NCBI RefSeq assembly: GCF_001277255.1
Contig: NZ_CP012264.1
Coordinates: forward strand, 3,472,001-3,536,000
Direction of reading: 5' to 3'
Length of the DNA stretch: 64,000 bases
Source: Cronobacter condimenti 1330
GTDB lineage: Bacteria; Pseudomonadota; Gammaproteobacteria; Enterobacterales; Enterobacteriaceae
Under the pieces are notes generated by a model. It was given only the letters and a program-made list of their open reading frames with translations. It had not been told where the DNA came from and did not search any database. Positions 56,044 through 64,000 of this stretch are shown piece by piece. How positions within the stretch are numbered: the stretch's first letter is position 1; every line of letters begins with the position of its first letter. The position numbers were made by a program, and so were the translations under genes.

Positions 56044-57142
56044 TCATAACCCTGCTTTCAGACTTGCTTCGATGAATTTATCCAGATCGCCATCCAGCAC
56101 CGCCTGTGTATTGCGGGTTTCAACGCCGGTGCGCAGATCTTTGATACGGGAATCGTCCAGCACGTAGGAGCGGATCTGGCTGCCCCAGCCGATGTCGGAC
56201 TTGTTATCTTCCATGGCCTGCTTCTCAGCATTTTTCTTCTGCATTTCCAGCTCGTACAGCTTCGCCTTCATCTGCTTCATGGCCTGGTCTTTGTTCTTGT
56301 GCTGAGAACGGTCATTCTGGCACTGCGTTACTGTACCGGTCGGAATGTGGGTAATACGTACCGCGGATTCCGTACGGTTAACGTGCTGACCGCCCGCGCC
56401 CGACGCGCGATACACATCGATACGCAGATCCGCCGGGTTAATTTCGATATCAATATCATCGTCCACTTCCGGGTAAACGAAAGCGGAGCTGAAAGACGTG
56501 TGGCGACGGCCGCCGGAGTCAAACGGGCTTTTACGAACCAGACGATGCACGCCGGTTTCTGTGCGCAACCAGCCGAAGGCGTAATCACCGGAAATTTTAA
56601 TGGTGGCGGATTTCAGGCCAGCCACTTCGCCTTCAGACTCTTCAATGACTTCGGTTTTGAAGCCGCGAGCTTCCGCCCAGCGCAGATACATACGCACCAG
56701 CATGCTGGCCCAGTCCTGCGCTTCGGTACCGCCGGAGCCTGCCTGAATATCCAGATAGCAGTCGGCGTTGTCATATTCGCCGGAAAACATGCGGCGGAAT
56801 TCCAACTGGGCGAGTTTGGCTTCAAGCTGATCCAGCTCAACTACCGCTTCATTGAAAGTTTCTTCATCGTCCGCTTCGACGGCAAGCTCAAGGAGACCCG
56901 CGACGTCATCAAGCCCCTGGGACATTTGATCCAGCGTTTCGACAATGGCTTCAAGGGAAGAACGTTCTTTGCCCAGCGCCTGGGCGCGTTCGGGTTCGTT
57001 CCAGACGTCCGGCTGTTCCAGCTCGGCGTTTACTTCTTCAAGACGCTCTTTCTTGGCATCGTAGTCAAAGATACCCCCTAAGAACGTCTGAGCGCTCCGT
57101 GAGGTCCTGAATGCGGTTCTTTACCGGGTTAATTTCAAACAT
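56044..57142 (-). CDS. prfB: Peptide chain release factor RF2, with programmed +1 frameshift
   Basis: The reading frame begins at ATG 57142, runs 25 codons to an in-frame TGA at 57065-57067, and continues in the +1 frame to 56044. Skipping T57067 gives 365 residues, the RF2 length. The frameshift site has the AGGGGG Shine-Dalgarno-like spur and the slippery CTT TGA C. The recognition motif SPF ([13 protein letters not shown]) reads UGA, and GGQ ([10 protein letters not shown]) catalyses peptide release. The residue four before GGQ is Ala, unlike the Thr of E. coli K-12. RF2 controls its own level: when scarce, the TGA is read slowly and frameshifting rises. Operon with lysS. Confidence 0.98.
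57064..57080 (-). promoter_or_regulatory. RF2 recoding site
   Basis: The minus strand reads CTTAGGGGGTATCTTTGAC: an internal Shine-Dalgarno-like AGGGGG, then CTT with the in-frame TGA stop followed by C. This matches the conserved enterobacterial +1 frameshift element. Confidence 0.95.
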
Positions 57143-57238
57143 GGCTGTAGAATCTTTTATTGATGAAGATGGGCAAAATGCGGTCGTAAAAGGGAAAGTT
57201 TACCGGATTTACGCCGCCTTTTATAGTTTATCCTGGCG

Positions 57239-58972
57239 CTAAACAGGCCAGAGATGGTCGATAATTAATTGCAGGCTGCGATTGCCGCGAAACTCGTTCA
57301 CATCAAGCTTATAGGCAAGCTCCACTTCGCGCACGCCCGGATCGGGCCAGCAGGTGGTGTCGACGTTAAACGCGATGCCGTCAAGCAATGGCCCGCCGCC
57401 GACCGGCTCCAGCATAAGCTTAAGATGCCGCTCGCCCACCAGACGCTGCTGGAGAATACGAAAACGCCCGTCGAACAGCGGTTCCGGGAACATCTGTCCC
57501 CACGGGCCCGCGTCGCGGAGCATTTCGGCGACGTCGAGCGTCATTTCCTGCGGTGCAAGCGCGCCATCAGACCAGATTTCGCCCTGTAGCATCGCCGGAT
57601 CAAGCCAGTCGTTGACAAGCGCCGCGAAGCGCGCCTGAAACTCAGGAAAACGCGCTTCTTCAAGCGACAGCCCTGCGGCCATCGCGTGGCCGCCGAACTT
57701 CAGCATCATGCCGGGGTAGAGCGTATCAAGCCGCTCCAGCGCGTCGCGCATGTGCAGCCCCTGGACAGAGCGGCCCGAGCCTTTTAGCGTCCCCTCGCCC
57801 GCAGGCGCGAACGCGATAACCGGGCGGTGAAAGCGTTCTTTGATACGCGAGGCAAGAATACCCACCACGCCCTGATGCCATTCTGGATGGAAGATCGCAA
57901 TACCGCTCGGCAAAGTCTCACCGCTGCGCTCTAACTGCTGGCACAGCGTCAACGCCTCCGCCTGCATCCCCTGCTCAATCTCTTTGCGGGTCTGGTTTAG
58001 CGCGTCCAGTTCATTAGCAAGCATTCGGGCTTCGCCAATGTTATCGCACAGCAATAACGCCACACCGACGGACATATCATCCAGCCGGCCAGCCGCGTTA
58101 AGCCGCGGACCAAGCGCAAAGCCGAGATCGCTTGCCGTGAGGCGATGCGCCTCGCGGTTGGCTATCTCAAGCAGCGCACGAATGCCTGGACGGCATTTTC
58201 CGGCGCGAATACGACTTAAGCCCTGCCAGATAAGAATACGGTTATTGGCATCCAGCGGCACCACATCTGCCACGGTGCCAAGTGACACGAGATCCAGAAA
58301 CTCCGCGAGATTAGGCTCAGGAAGGCCTTTCTCCACAAACCAGCCGACGCTTCGCAAATGCGCACGTAGCGCGAGCATCAGGTAAAAGGCGACACCAACG
58401 CCTGCGAGCGATTTCGACGGGAAAGTACACTCCGCCAGGTTGGGGTTAATGATCGCACCCGCAGCAGGCAGCGTATCCCCCGGCAAATGGTGATCGGTGA
58501 CCAGTACCGGAATACCCAGTTCATGGGCACGCGCTACCCCCGCATGAGATGAAATGCCGTTATCCACCGTCAGGATCATCTGGGCGCCGCGCGCATGCGC
58601 CTGATCGACGACTTCCGGGCTGAGGCCATAGCCGTCATCAAACCGGTTGGGCACCAGATACGCCACATTACTGCCGCCAAGCGCGCGCAGAGCCAGCACG
58701 CTAAGCGCAGTGCTGGTCGCACCGTCGGCGTCAAAATCGCCCACAACGATAATGCGCAGCCCTTCACGCAGCGCGTTGTGCAGCATGGCGACAGCATCGT
58801 CAATGCCGCTCAGTTGCTGCCAGGGCAGCATACCTTTTACGCTGCGCTCCAGCTCCTGGGCGCTGCGCACGCCACGGCTGGCGTAGAGCCTGCGCAGCAA
58901 CGGCGGTAAAGTGTCCGGTAGCGCCAGGGTTTCATCCGGGGAACGCCTGCGAAGTTGCGTCTGTTTAGTCAC
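57239..58972 (-). CDS. recJ: Single-strand-specific 5'-3' exonuclease RecJ
   Basis: 577 residues, E. coli length, starting at GTG 58972. A DHH phosphoesterase: motif I VVGDFDADGATST, motif II MILTVDNGISSH, motif III VTDHHLPGDTLPAAGAI, and DHHA1 GSGRSVQGLHMRDALE. Works in RecF-pathway recombination, mismatch repair and base-excision repair. Lies 3 bp after the dsbC stop in the xerD-dsbC-recJ run, which continues toward prfB in the same direction. Confidence 0.98.
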   Translation of the reverse strand: MTKQTQLRRRSPDETLALPDTLPPLLRRLYASRGVRSAQELERSVKGMLPWQQLSGIDDAVAMLHNALREGLRIIVVGDFDADGATSTALSVLALRALGGSNVAYLVPNRFDDGYGLSPEVVDQAHARGAQMILTVDNGISSHAGVARAHELGIPVLVTDHHLPGDTLPAAGAIINPNLAECTFPSKSLAGVGVAFYLMLALRAHLRSVGWFVEKGLPEPNLAEFLDLVSLGTVADVVPLDANNRILIWQGLSRIRAGKCRPGIRALLEIANREAHRLTASDLGFALGPRLNAAGRLDDMSVGVALLLCDNIGEARMLANELDALNQTRKEIEQGMQAEALTLCQQLERSGETLPSGIAIFHPEWHQGVVGILASRIKERFHRPVIAFAPAGEGTLKGSGRSVQGLHMRDALERLDTLYPGMMLKFGGHAMAAGLSLEEARFPEFQARFAALVNDWLDPAMLQGEIWSDGALAPQEMTLDVAEMLRDAGPWGQMFPEPLFDGRFRILQQRLVGERHLKLMLEPVGGGPLLDGIAFNVDTTCWPDPGVREVELAYKLDVNEFRGNRSLQLIIDHLWPV

Positions 58973-58975
58973 GCG

Positions 58976-59695
58976 TTACTGCCCACTCGCCTGAAGCTGT
59001 TTCTGATGTTCGTCAAGGAACGCTTTCATCTCTTTCGGTCCCTGATAGCCCGGCACCATTGCGCCGTTGCTCAGAACAATAGCTGGTGTACCCTGCACGC
59101 CGAATTGCACGCCGAGTTCATAATGCTTTGCAGTGTCGATATCGCAACTCGCCGCAGTCACTTTGCCGCCGCCCATCGCGTTGTCGAAGGCTTTATTACG
59201 GTCCTTCGCACACCAGATAGCCTGCATATCTTTCGCCGGTTCGCTGCGCGGTCCCTGACGCGGGAAGGCCAGGTAGCGCACGGTAATGCCAAGCGCATTG
59301 TAGTCTTTCATCTCTTCATGGAGCTTGTGGCAGTAGCCGCACGTGATATCAGTAAAGACGGTGATGACGTGTTTTTCCTGAGGCGCTTTATACACGATCA
59401 TCTCTTTCTGCAGTGCGTTCAGTTTGGTCATCAACATCTGATTAGTGACGTTGACCGGCTGGCCACCGCTAACGTCATACAGCGGGCCTTGAATAATGTG
59501 TTTGCCGTCGTCCGTTACATAGATAACGCCGCTTTCAGTCAGCACGGTTTTCATGCCCGCCAGCGGCGACGGCTGGATTTCAGCATTCGCCACGCCCAGT
59601 TTAGTGAGCGACTGCTTAATCGCCGCATCATCGGCCTGAGCAAATCCTGAGAATGCCGCCAGCGTAACGGAAAGCAGCGCAATAGTTTTTTTCAT
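58976..59695 (-). CDS. dsbC: Periplasmic disulfide isomerase DsbC
   Basis: 239 residues from ATG 59695 (E. coli 236); a longer in-frame start is not conserved. Signal peptide of 21 residues (SGFAQA-DDAA). An N-terminal dimerisation domain, then a thioredoxin domain with active site Cys119-Gly-Tyr-Cys122 and a cis-proline loop in QGTPAIVL. Shuffles wrong disulfides and is kept reduced by DsbD. Sits between xerD and recJ as in E. coli. Confidence 0.97.
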   Translation of the reverse strand: MKKTIALLSVTLAAFSGFAQADDAAIKQSLTKLGVANAEIQPSPLAGMKTVLTESGVIYVTDDGKHIIQGPLYDVSGGQPVNVTNQMLMTKLNALQKEMIVYKAPQEKHVITVFTDITCGYCHKLHEEMKDYNALGITVRYLAFPRQGPRSEPAKDMQAIWCAKDRNKAFDNAMGGGKVTAASCDIDTAKHYELGVQFGVQGTPAIVLSNGAMVPGYQGPKEMKAFLDEHQKQLQASGQ

Positions 59696-59717
59696 AACTT
59701 GTCCTTTAAGTCGGCAC

Positions 59718-60614
59718 TCACGCTCTGGGGTGGTGCTGTTGATGAAGTTGCCGCAACCGTTCTGTCGCCACATGTGTGTAAATTTGCGTGGTGGAAAGAT
59801 CGCTGTGACCAAGCAACATCTGTACCACGCGCAAATCGGCGCCATGATTTAACAAATGTGTCGCAAACGCATGGCGTAAAACGTGCGGCGAAAGCTTTTC
59901 GCTATCGATGCCTGCCAGTTGAGCATAATGTTTGATGCGATGCCAGAAGGTCTGACGGGTCATCTGCTGTGCGCGGTTGCTGGGAAAGAGGACATCCAGC
60001 GACTGGCCGTTAAGCAGCCACGGGCGACCATGAGCAAGGTAGTTCTCAAGCCAGTAAACGGCCTCTTCGCCAAGCGGAACGAGCCGCTCTTTATTGCCTT
60101 TGCCGATAACGCGTACCACCCCCTGACGAAGGCTCACGTCACTCATCGTCAACCCGACCAGTTCCGAGACGCGAAGCCCCGTGGCGTAGAGTACTTCCAG
60201 CATGGCTTTATCACGCAACTCAATAGGCTGATCGACCGTCGGCGCCTGTAGCAGGCGCTCAATCTGAGCTTCGCTTAAATCTTTCGGTAGACGCTGCGGC
60301 AGTTTTGGCGACGCCAGTAGTGCGCTGGGATCGTCATCGCGGATTTTTTCACGGTACAGATGTTGAAACAACCGACGCACGGCGCTCAGCATGCGCGCCG
60401 TGCTGGTCGCTTTATAGCCGCCTTCAACACGCTCCGCCAGTAGTGTCTGGAGATCGTCGCTCTGCGCAGAGGTCAGGCAAAGTCCGCGATGATGCAACCA
60501 CTCCACCACCATTTTCAGGTCCCGACGGTACGCGTTCAGGCTATTTTCAGCCAGGTTGCGCTCAAGCCAGAGCGCATCGAGAAATTGTTCGATACGGGCT
60601 AAATCCTGTTCCAC
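59718..60614 (-). CDS. xerD: Site-specific tyrosine recombinase XerD
   Basis: 298 residues from GTG 60614 (AGAGG upstream), exactly the E. coli length; a start at 60677 adds 21 unrelated residues. The N-terminal SAM-like DNA-binding domain (about 1-100) is followed by the catalytic domain with Arg148 (ATGLRVSELVGL), Lys172, the HxLRH motif SPHVLRHAFATHLL, His270 and nucleophile Tyr279 (STTQIYTHV). With XerC and FtsK it resolves chromosome dimers at dif. Divergent from fldB. Confidence 0.98.
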   Translation of the reverse strand: MEQDLARIEQFLDALWLERNLAENSLNAYRRDLKMVVEWLHHRGLCLTSAQSDDLQTLLAERVEGGYKATSTARMLSAVRRLFQHLYREKIRDDDPSALLASPKLPQRLPKDLSEAQIERLLQAPTVDQPIELRDKAMLEVLYATGLRVSELVGLTMSDVSLRQGVVRVIGKGNKERLVPLGEEAVYWLENYLAHGRPWLLNGQSLDVLFPSNRAQQMTRQTFWHRIKHYAQLAGIDSEKLSPHVLRHAFATHLLNHGADLRVVQMLLGHSDLSTTQIYTHVATERLRQLHQQHHPRA

Positions 60615-60715
60615 TGCGACCTCTCTTGCTCTCCTCGTCGCTGCATTATGCCTGACTGGAGGCGGGATCTGATACACTGGCGCTTCTGCAGAATAGGAAA
60701 TGAGACGTTATCGTT

Positions 60716-61237
60716 ATGAACATTGGTCTTTTTTATGGTTCCAGCACCTGTTACACCGAAATGGCGGCTGAAAAAATCCGCGACATTATTGGTCCTGAAC
60801 TGGTCACGCTGCATAACCTTAAAGACGACTCGCCAGCGCTCATGGAGCACTATGATGTACTGATCCTCGGTATACCCACCTGGGATTTCGGTGAGCTTCA
60901 GGAAGACTGGGAAGCCATCTGGGACCAGCTGGACGCGCTTAATCTTGATGAAAAAATCGTCGCGCTGTACGGCATGGGTGACCAGCTCGGTTATGGCGAA
61001 TGGTTCCTTGACGCCCTCGGCATGCTTCACGACAAGCTTAGCCCGAAAGGCGTCAAGTTTGTCGGCTACTGGCCGACAGAAGGCTATGAGTTCACTAGCC
61101 CTAAACCTGTCATTGCGGATGGACAGCTGTTCGTCGGCCTCGCGCTTGATGAGACCAATCAATATGACCTGAGCGACAGCCGTATCGAAAACTGGTGCGA
61201 GCAGATCCTCGGCGAAATGGCTGAACACTTCTCCTGA
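60716..61237 (+). CDS. fldB: Flavodoxin 2 (FldB)
   Basis: 173 residues, E. coli FldB length. The FMN-binding phosphate loop is [15 protein letters not shown] (residues 7-21), with the flavin-stacking regions IPTWDFGE (Trp57) and [12 protein letters not shown] low-potential electron carrier; in E. coli it is SoxRS-inducible. Divergent from xerD and convergent with cptA. Confidence 0.97.
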   Translation: MNIGLFYGSSTCYTEMAAEKIRDIIGPELVTLHNLKDDSPALMEHYDVLILGIPTWDFGELQEDWEAIWDQLDALNLDEKIVALYGMGDQLGYGEWFLDALGMLHDKLSPKGVKFVGYWPTEGYEFTSPKPVIADGQLFVGLALDETNQYDLSDSRIENWCEQILGEMAEHFS

Positions 61238-61251
61238 GCCAGAGCGTCCTC

Positions 61252-61668
61252 TCAGCGGGTATCTCGTACCGGCTGCTGCAATAAAAGGCGGCGTAAATCG
61301 CGCCACTCCGCTGCCGTCATACTGTCTGACGCCAACCAGACATGATGGCTGCGCGTGGTCTTAGGGTGACGCAGGCGCAACATCATTCCACTGCGCAACA
61401 TCCAGGGCGTGGCGCATATGTGCCAGTCGACGCCCTGCCAGCGCAGTTGGTAATCCGCCGTCAGGCTAACTTCCCCCTGAAACGCATTAATACGCCGCTG
61501 ACTGCGCACGCAGTCAAATACCACCAGAGACAACAACAGCATCCAGACGGGTAAATACCGCAACGGCCAGGGGAGCAGCAAAATAATTACAGCTACTGCA
61601 CCGTGCAGCAGCAGCGATACCCACTGCGAGCGCCATGAGACGCGAAGATCAGAGTGCCACAGGACCAC
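61252..61668 (-). CDS. cptA: CptA/YgfX inner-membrane protein
   Basis: 138 residues (E. coli 135), starting at GTG 61668 inside sdhE (20-bp overlap). Two transmembrane helices near residues 17-50 ([33 protein letters not shown]), then a soluble C-terminal domain with [11 protein letters not shown]. YgfX was described as a toxin acting on FtsZ/MreB paired with SdhE, but in relatives it is linked to SdhE-dependent pathways instead; the toxin role is disputed. Convergent with fldB. Confidence 0.92.
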   Translation of the reverse strand: MVLWHSDLRVSWRSQWVSLLLHGAVAVIILLLPWPLRYLPVWMLLLSLVVFDCVRSQRRINAFQGEVSLTADYQLRWQGVDWHICATPWMLRSGMMLRLRHPKTTRSHHVWLASDSMTAAEWRDLRRLLLQQPVRDTR

Positions 61669-61915
61669 GTTCCCGATTCCGTTGCTGAATCAATTGCACC
61701 ATCCGCGCCAGTTCCGCATCAGCAGGTTTGCCGTGGTTCATCAGCCAGTTGAATAAATCAGGATCGTCACACTCCAGCAGGCGAACAAAGACGCGTTTGT
61801 CCTCTTCGCTCAGGGAGTCATAGTCGTATTCAAAGAAAGGCATGATTGAAATGTCCAGCTCACGCATACCTCTGCGACATGCCCAGTGAATGCGGGCCTT
61901 ATTGTTTATGTCCAT
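61649..61915 (-). CDS. sdhE: FAD assembly factor SdhE (YgfY)
   Basis: 88 residues, E. coli length and nearly identical. The RGxxE motif that helps flavinylation is in [21 protein letters not shown]. Attaches or helps attach FAD covalently to SdhA and FrdA. Forms a two-gene operon with cptA through a 20-bp overlap and is divergent from ygfZ. Confidence 0.97.
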   Translation of the reverse strand: MDINNKARIHWACRRGMRELDISIMPFFEYDYDSLSEEDKRVFVRLLECDDPDLFNWLMNHGKPADAELARMVQLIQQRNRERGPVAL

Positions 61916-62118
61916 GTTTCTTACCTGCTAAACCACCATTGAATGACGGCTGTTAGTGTAACCCGTTTTTCCACCAGCATTCAGTCCAATATGAGCAATT
62001 GCGAGGCGTTATCCTGAATATGGCATTAAGGGTGCAACCGACATTTTTTCCTGCGAGTCGCCTCGAAGAACCCGTTAACGGCACAAAAGGGGATGCTAAA
62101 AGGCTTGCAAACTCCATC

Positions 62119-62132
62119 AGCTCTTTAACAAT
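62119..62132 (+). promoter_or_regulatory. boxA-like sequence upstream of ygfZ
   Basis: AGCTCTTTAACAAT matches the rRNA-leader boxA (TGCTCTTTAACA) in all but the first base. It lies 61 bp before the ygfZ ATG and is followed by a short hairpin (TCCAC / GTGGA, 62146-62159). Role unproven. Confidence 0.45.
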
Positions 62133-62192
62133 ATGAAGTTATCTCTCCACTCGCGTGGACCATTATTGCGACAGCACATTGGGACTTTATTT

Positions 62193-63182
62193 ATGGCATT
62201 TACTCCATTTCCTCCCCGTCAGCCAGCCGCCAGTGCGCGCCTGCCGCTGACGCTCATTTCACTGGAAGACTGGGCGCTGGCGACCATTACGGGTGCCGAT
62301 AGCGAAAAGTACCTTCAGGGCCAGGTCACCGCAGACGTCACTCAGCTTGCTGAAAACCAACACCTTTTGGTCGCGCACTGCGATGCGAAGGGAAAAATGT
62401 GGAGCAATCTGCGGCTGTTCCGCCGCGACGAAGGGTTCGCCTGGATTGAGCGCCGCAGCGTGCGCGACACGCAGCTGGCGGAAATGAAAAAATATGCGGT
62501 CTTTTCAAAGGTCACCATCGCGCCGGATGACGATGCGGTGTTGCTGGGTGTGGCCGGATTCCAGGCACGTGCAGCGCTGGCAAACCATTTCTCCGCGCTG
62601 CCGGATGAGCAAAACCCGTGCGTTTCCGAAGGTCAAACGACTCTGCTGTGGTTTGGCCTGCCTGCTGAGCGTTTCCTGGTGATAACCGATGCGCAGACCG
62701 CAGGCGATCTCACGGAAAAAGTGCGTGGCGAAGCGCAACTGAATTCCAGCGCGCAGTGGCTGGCACTTGAGATAGAAGCCGGTTTTCCCGTCATTGATAC
62801 GCAAAACAGCAACCAGTTTATCCCGCAGGCAACTAACATCCAGGCGTTAGGCGGCATCAGCTTTAAAAAAGGCTGCTACGCAGGCCAGGAAATGGTGGCT
62901 CGTGCCAAATTCCGTGGCGCTAACAAACGTGCATTGTGGTACCTGGCAGGCCACGGCAGCCGTGTGCCGCAGCCGGGTGAAGATATTGAAATGCAAATGG
63001 GTGAGAACTGGCGTCGCACCGGTACCGTGCTTGCAGCGGTTCAACTGGATGATGGACGCCTGCTGGCGCAGGTTGTGATGAATAACGATCTGGAAGCCGA
63101 TAGCGTTTTCCGCGTTCGTGAAGAGAGCGGCACGCACACGCTGCATATCGAACCGCTGCCTTACTCCCTTGAGGACGCGTGA
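62193..63182 (+). CDS. ygfZ: YgfZ, folate-binding Fe-S cluster repair/maturation protein
   Basis: 329 residues from ATG 62193 (E. coli 326); an in-frame ATG at 62133 would add 20 residues but lacks homology. A GcvT-like fold. The invariant motif [10 protein letters not shown] (K-G-C-Y-x-G-Q-E) near residue 230 holds the essential cysteine, and [16 protein letters not shown] is near the N-terminus. Supports radical-SAM Fe-S enzymes such as MiaB with tetrahydrofolate. Divergent from sdhE. Confidence 0.96.
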   Translation: MAFTPFPPRQPAASARLPLTLISLEDWALATITGADSEKYLQGQVTADVTQLAENQHLLVAHCDAKGKMWSNLRLFRRDEGFAWIERRSVRDTQLAEMKKYAVFSKVTIAPDDDAVLLGVAGFQARAALANHFSALPDEQNPCVSEGQTTLLWFGLPAERFLVITDAQTAGDLTEKVRGEAQLNSSAQWLALEIEAGFPVIDTQNSNQFIPQATNIQALGGISFKKGCYAGQEMVARAKFRGANKRALWYLAGHGSRVPQPGEDIEMQMGENWRRTGTVLAAVQLDDGRLLAQVVMNNDLEADSVFRVREESGTHTLHIEPLPYSLEDA

Positions 63183-63218
63183 TCGTCAGCCGCCCGCATA
63201 ACATGTCGCAGGCGCAAA

Positions 63219-63253
63219 AACCGCCGGGCCGGTATATACCTGCCTGGCGGCGT
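63219..63253. repeat. REP-like imperfect palindrome between ygfZ and yqfA
   Basis: CCGCCGGGCCGGTAT pairs with ATACCTGCCTGGCGG (63221-63250) with two mismatches, around a GGTATATACC centre. Form and place (between convergent genes) resemble a REP element; it may also act as a transcript end. Confidence 0.5.
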
Positions 63254-63331
63254 TAAGAGTATTTAGCACGCTGCTGAATGTGACAAGGCAGCGTTAAGAC
63301 TGTGGTTAGCAGTGAAATTCGTTAGCGGTTA

Positions 63332-63985
63332 TTAACGAATATAAAGGTAGATTGCCAGGAAGTGGCAAACGCTGCCGCCCAATACAAAACCGTGCCAGAT
63401 GGCATGGTTATAGGGAATACGATTACAGGCGTAAAAAATCACGCCCAGCGTGTAGATAATGCCCCCTGCCGCCAGCAACGTCACGCTGCCGGGCGCGAGC
63501 TTCATCACCATCTGGTAAATGACCACCAGCGACAGCCAGCCCATCGTGAGATACGTCACCAGGGACAGCACCTCGAAGCGGTGTGCGATTGTGAGCTTAA
63601 ACAGGATGCCGAGCAGCGCCAGGCCCCAGATAACCACCATCAATCCGTGTGCCAGCGGCGACTTCAACCCTACCAGCAAAAACGGCGTATAGGTGCCTGC
63701 AATTAAAAGATAAATAGCGCAGTGATCAAACTTTTTAAGCCAGGTTTTGGCCCGCGCATGTGGGATGGCGTGGTAAAGCGTCGAGGCGAGAAACAGCAGG
63801 ATCATGCTGCCGCCATAGAGACTGTAACTGGTAATGGCGGTTGCGTCAGCGTTGCTGTCCACGGCCTGGACCAACAATAGCACCAGCCCGACAATACCGA
63901 ACACCAGCCCAATGCCGTGGCTGATGCTGTTGGCTATCTCCTCAGCCAGTGAATATCCCTGCGCAAGTAATGGTTTACGAACCAT
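63332..63985 (-). CDS. trhA: Hemolysin III family membrane protein YqfA (TrhA)
   Basis: 217 residues (E. coli 219), near identical. Seven transmembrane helices of the PAQR/hemolysin III class, with [25 protein letters not shown] and [19 protein letters not shown] bearing the conserved Ser, Asp and three His residues that bind zinc in the family. E. coli YqfA/TrhA affects membrane energetics or lipid homeostasis; it is not a proven haemolysin. The ATG lies 15 bp from the right edge of the window. Confidence 0.95.
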   Translation of the reverse strand: MVRKPLLAQGYSLAEEIANSISHGIGLVFGIVGLVLLLVQAVDSNADATAITSYSLYGGSMILLFLASTLYHAIPHARAKTWLKKFDHCAIYLLIAGTYTPFLLVGLKSPLAHGLMVVIWGLALLGILFKLTIAHRFEVLSLVTYLTMGWLSLVVIYQMVMKLAPGSVTLLAAGGIIYTLGVIFYACNRIPYNHAIWHGFVLGGSVCHFLAIYLYIR

Positions 63986-64000
63986 GTGGCGACTCCGGTA

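Noticed and set aside
56044..56925. A 293-residue prfB starting at an internal ATG
   Set aside because: The full RF2 is recovered by the +1 frameshift from ATG 57142; the internal start would drop the conserved N-terminal domain.
60614..60677. N-terminal extension of xerD to 60677
   Set aside because: The extra 21 residues are unrelated to XerD, and the GTG at 60614 gives exactly the known 298-residue length with a ribosome-binding site.
61252..61915. cptA-sdhE as a toxin-antitoxin system
   Set aside because: The pair has been described that way, but SdhE is an established FAD assembly factor and the core position with conserved operon structure argues for housekeeping function.
62133..62192. 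Upstream in-frame start of ygfZ at 62133
   Set aside because: It directly follows the boxA-like sequence with no ribosome-binding site, and the added residues are not conserved.

Overview
The window is a 64-kb piece of an enterobacterial chromosome (Enterobacterales, most likely Enterobacteriaceae, and closer to Cronobacter/Franconibacter-type genera than to E. coli K-12; the genus is inference). Most proteins can be aligned from memory almost end to end with E. coli proteins. The core gene order follows the E. coli 63-65 min region: tcdA-mltA-tRNA(fMet)-amiC-argA-recD-recB-ptrA-recC-ppdC-ygdB-ppdB-ppdA-thyA-lgt-ptsP-rppH-mutH-ygdQ-ygdR-tas-lplT-aas-omr-galR ... lysA-lysR-ygeA ... kduD ... 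yqeF ... glyU-actS(ygeR)-lysS-prfB-recJ-dsbC-xerD-fldB-cptA-sdhE-ygfZ-yqfA.

Positions 1-31.7 kb are core genome: peptidoglycan trimming and daughter-cell separation (mltA, amiC), arginine synthesis (argA, with two ARG boxes), RecBCD recombination with the embedded protease gene ptrA, a small pseudopilin cluster (ppdA-ygdB-ppdB-ppdC), thymidylate and lipoprotein synthesis (thyA, lgt), the nitrogen-PTS enzyme PtsP, RNA 5'-end processing (rppH), mismatch repair (mutH) and lysophospholipid recycling (lplT-aas). A single OmrA/OmrB-type sRNA lies between aas and galR, where E. coli has two.

Positions 31.7-37.4 kb are a first accessory block inserted exactly between galR and lysA. It is a beta-glucoside/oligosaccharide PTS operon (EIIC, GH1 6-phospho-beta-glucosidase, EIIB, a UxuR-like GntR regulator, a GNAT acetyltransferase), with a divergent LacI-type regulator. 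Palindromes of the TTGGTATACCAA type in its control region look like targets for the UxuR-like protein.

Positions 37.4-40.6 kb return to core (lysA, lysR, ygeA). Positions 40.7-50.8 kb are a second accessory block for uptake and breakdown of pectin oligomers: the KdgF cupin, a TogMNAB ABC importer, two oligogalacturonate lyase paralogues, KduD and the KdgM porin. At least eight sequences resembling the KdgR operator sit in front of these genes, one matching the remembered consensus at all 19 positions. Outer-membrane entry (KdgM), inner-membrane import (Tog), cleavage (Ogl), ring opening (KdgF) and reduction (KduD) form one pathway toward 2-keto-3-deoxygluconate. KduI and pectate lyases are not in the window.

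Positions 51.1-64 kb are again mainly core: yqeF thiolase, an IprA-like regulator, tRNA-Gly(CCC), the amidase activator ActS, lysS-prfB (with the RF2 programmed +1 frameshift), recJ-dsbC-xerD, fldB, cptA-sdhE, ygfZ and yqfA. I saw no insertion sequences, prophage genes, CRISPR arrays or rRNA genes. The novelty is in the two catabolic inserts and several regulatory sequences, not in an unknown multi-gene defence or biosynthetic system.
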